Notes under the pieces: model-generated
The model's input: only the letters and a program-made list of their open reading frames with translations
Told to the model about the DNA's origin: nothing
The model's database searches: none
Program-made: the position numbers and the translations under genes
Assembly: GCA_910584325.1 (NCBI GenBank)
Contig: CAJTZH010000001.1
Coordinates: 73,545 to 137,544, forward strand
DNA from: an uncultured Lachnospiraceae bacterium
GTDB taxonomy: Bacteria; Bacillota; Clostridia; Lachnospirales; Lachnospiraceae
Direction: 5' to 3'
DNA length: 64,000 nt
Shown: piece after piece, positions 62,896-64,000 of the stretch
Layout of the letters: each line of letters starts with the position of its first letter
Position numbering within the stretch: position 1 is the stretch's first letter

Positions 62896-62908
62896 ACTTA
62901 CACCTGTT

Positions 62909-63745
62909 CTACTGCTCCAGCTTCATTACTTCTAACGGTATGTTCCCCAATTTGGACGCCATCACGGAAAATGTACTGTTAAAGCTTCCCAATATTTTCT
63001 CTCCTGATGCCAGACAAAGCATTTCCACATATGCGTCTTCAATTCCCTGTCTGCTGTCCCTGTCCAGCGTCTTTCCCGAAAACGTTATAATCCGCTCTCC
63101 AAACACTTCACGAAGCGACGCTTCTGTCTCTATGTCGTCCGTTGCCAGATAAAAGCAGGTCGCCTCATCTTGTTCCAGCGCCTTGTTCATTGCGTCAACA
63201 AACAATCTAAGGGGACTGTTTTTCCATGCCTCTATATGGTCCGTACGGCGGATATGCACGCTTACCAGTCTTTTTCCTTCCGCCTGCCCTAACACCTGTT
63301 TCTTTTTTTGTTCAATTGCGTCCTGCGGCAGAATAAAATCAAAAGCATGTTCCAGTTCCAGAATATCCCAGAACGGATTTGTCGCTTTCACATAAACCGC
63401 CAAAACCTTATCAAATTCATGCGCAACGCCTTTGCTGCCCTTCTCGTCATACAGCCGCATAATATCGTCGCACTCATAAAATTTTCCCGCAAGGGCACGA
63501 TATTTTTTCTTAATCCGGTTTCCTCTCATCTGACCGATAAAATCACGTTTGAATCCGTACTCCGAAATTTCAACGCATGTTACGTCCTCGGGAAGCCGTA
63601 TCAGCGCATGCATAGGCGCTCCTAACACGCTCTCTTCCTTCCAGACGACCACGAGTTCTCTGTTTAATTGTTTTGCCGCATGATAGGCGCTTGCCAATGC
63701 AATAAAGCGGTTTCCCAATCCTGCGCAGGGTTCAACTATTATCAT
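62909..63745 (-). CDS. Fucosyltransferase-like enzyme (GT23/GT11 type)
   Basis: About 278 residues. Near the start is AGLGNRFIAL, and at residues 164-170 the motif HIRRTDH, which resembles the HxRRTD donor-binding motif of NodZ and other GDP-fucose enzymes. Late motifs are YLATDD and LGSFNSTFSVMAS, also typical. With gmd and fcl in the same operon, fucose transfer is likely. The start at ATG 63745 has AAGGA upstream; the longer in-frame start at 63820 would overlap the previous gene. Confidence 0.8.
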   Translation of the reverse strand: MIIVEPCAGLGNRFIALASAYHAAKQLNRELVVVWKEESVLGAPMHALIRLPEDVTCVEISEYGFKRDFIGQMRGNRIKKKYRALAGKFYECDDIMRLYDEKGSKGVAHEFDKVLAVYVKATNPFWDILELEHAFDFILPQDAIEQKKKQVLGQAEGKRLVSVHIRRTDHIEAWKNSPLRLFVDAMNKALEQDEATCFYLATDDIETEASLREVFGERIITFSGKTLDRDSRQGIEDAYVEMLCLASGEKILGSFNSTFSVMASKLGNIPLEVMKLEQ

Positions 63746-63756
63746 CAATAATCCTT

Positions 63757-64000
63757 TCAGCCAACCGGCTGTTTTAATAATTTTCTCTTCACTCTTCCCA
63801 GTCTGCCGCGGGTTATCCAATACCAGCGCACCAGTATCGCCTTTACGGCAGGTCTTTGATTACGGTACATTCCTTCCATATAAATCTTATCGCCGCCGAT
63901 AAAATGCAGGCTGTAAGTTGGCATCAGCCTTTTATCGGCTTTCCTGATATAGTGCGGAACTCCGTTTTTATACACAATCTTCTTAATCGTCGTCAATTTA
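63757..64000 (-). CDS. C-terminal end of an unidentified protein, cut by window edge
   Basis: The frame is open to the edge and ends with TGA at 63759-63757. About 81 residues are seen: KNGVPHYIRKADKRLMPTY, then MEGMYRNQRPAVKAILVRW and a basic end, KRKLLKQPVG. The basic tail and location suggest the end of a glycosyltransferase, but no catalytic motif is inside the window. A TTG at 63996 is unlikely to be the true start. Confidence 0.55.
   Translation of the reverse strand, partial: KLTTIKKIVYKNGVPHYIRKADKRLMPTYSLHFIGGDKIYMEGMYRNQRPAVKAILVRWYWITRGRLGRVKRKLLKQPVG

Noticed and set aside
1..64000. CRISPR arrays, tRNA or rRNA genes, complete insertion sequences, prophage
   Set aside because: No regularly spaced repeats, no tRNA-like cloverleaf or rRNA stretch noticed, and only a degraded Rpn transposase found.

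Overview
This window looks like chromosomal DNA of an anaerobic Gram-positive Clostridia, most likely Lachnospiraceae. Pointers are AGGAGG-type ribosome sites, an N-terminal-rubredoxin rubrerythrin beside a PerR-type Fur protein, a DUF4358 lipoprotein, a PL9 pectate lyase with an NTGD sortase-like tail, and an Rpn-transposase remnant. No tRNA, rRNA, CRISPR array or intact insertion sequence was seen. Almost all of the window is cell-surface polysaccharide biosynthesis read from the minus strand, in three large operons separated by small regulatory and housekeeping islands.

Operon 1 (23651 down to the left edge) starts from a good promoter (23696-23724) with a polyprenyl glycosylphosphotransferase. 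It continues with GT2 and GT4 glycosyltransferases, an ABC exporter (permease 16596-17375; ATPase with sugar-binding tail 12392-13762), a coiled-coil methyltransferase, phosphoheptose isomerase plus a GT9 heptosyltransferase, a DUF1796 protein, two GT-C membrane glycosyltransferases, and a GT2/GtrA pair cut by the edge. The left half (about 1-13700) is visibly more AT-rich than the right half. A module of GT4a, GT4b and a small helical protein occurs twice, once in each composition class. The left end also shows decay: a frameshift at a C6 run and a membrane-GT remnant.

Operon 2 (35708 down to about 24149) makes dTDP-L-rhamnose (rfbA, rfbD, rfbB, rfbC) and exports its glycan with a second ABC transporter. 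It also carries a WbdD-like methyltransferase-kinase fusion and a double GT2 enzyme, and ends with an HD-domain protein that seems to lack its N-terminus and an unknown 123-residue protein.

From 35.8 to 48.8 kb lie a large secreted PL9 pectate lyase, two small paralogous XRE regulators (23879-24094 and 40930-41145) preceded by matching GAACA/TGTTC half-sites, a YbaK/EbsC deacylase, a degraded Rpn transposase, rubrerythrin with PerR, a trigger-factor-like lipoprotein, an AAA+ ATPase, and a plus-strand run apbE, SGNH hydrolase, DUF4358 lipoprotein.

Operon 3 (right edge down to 48830) makes GDP-L-fucose (gmd, fcl) and UDP-glucuronate (ugd), and encodes a GT23-like fucosyltransferase, two GT2 enzymes and four acyltransferase-3 membrane proteins. 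It ends with MBOAT, a membrane SGNH protein, FkbH and an acyl carrier protein. These four resemble the Dlt D-alanylation machinery rebuilt around FkbH chemistry, and are the best candidate in the window for an undescribed surface-modification system.
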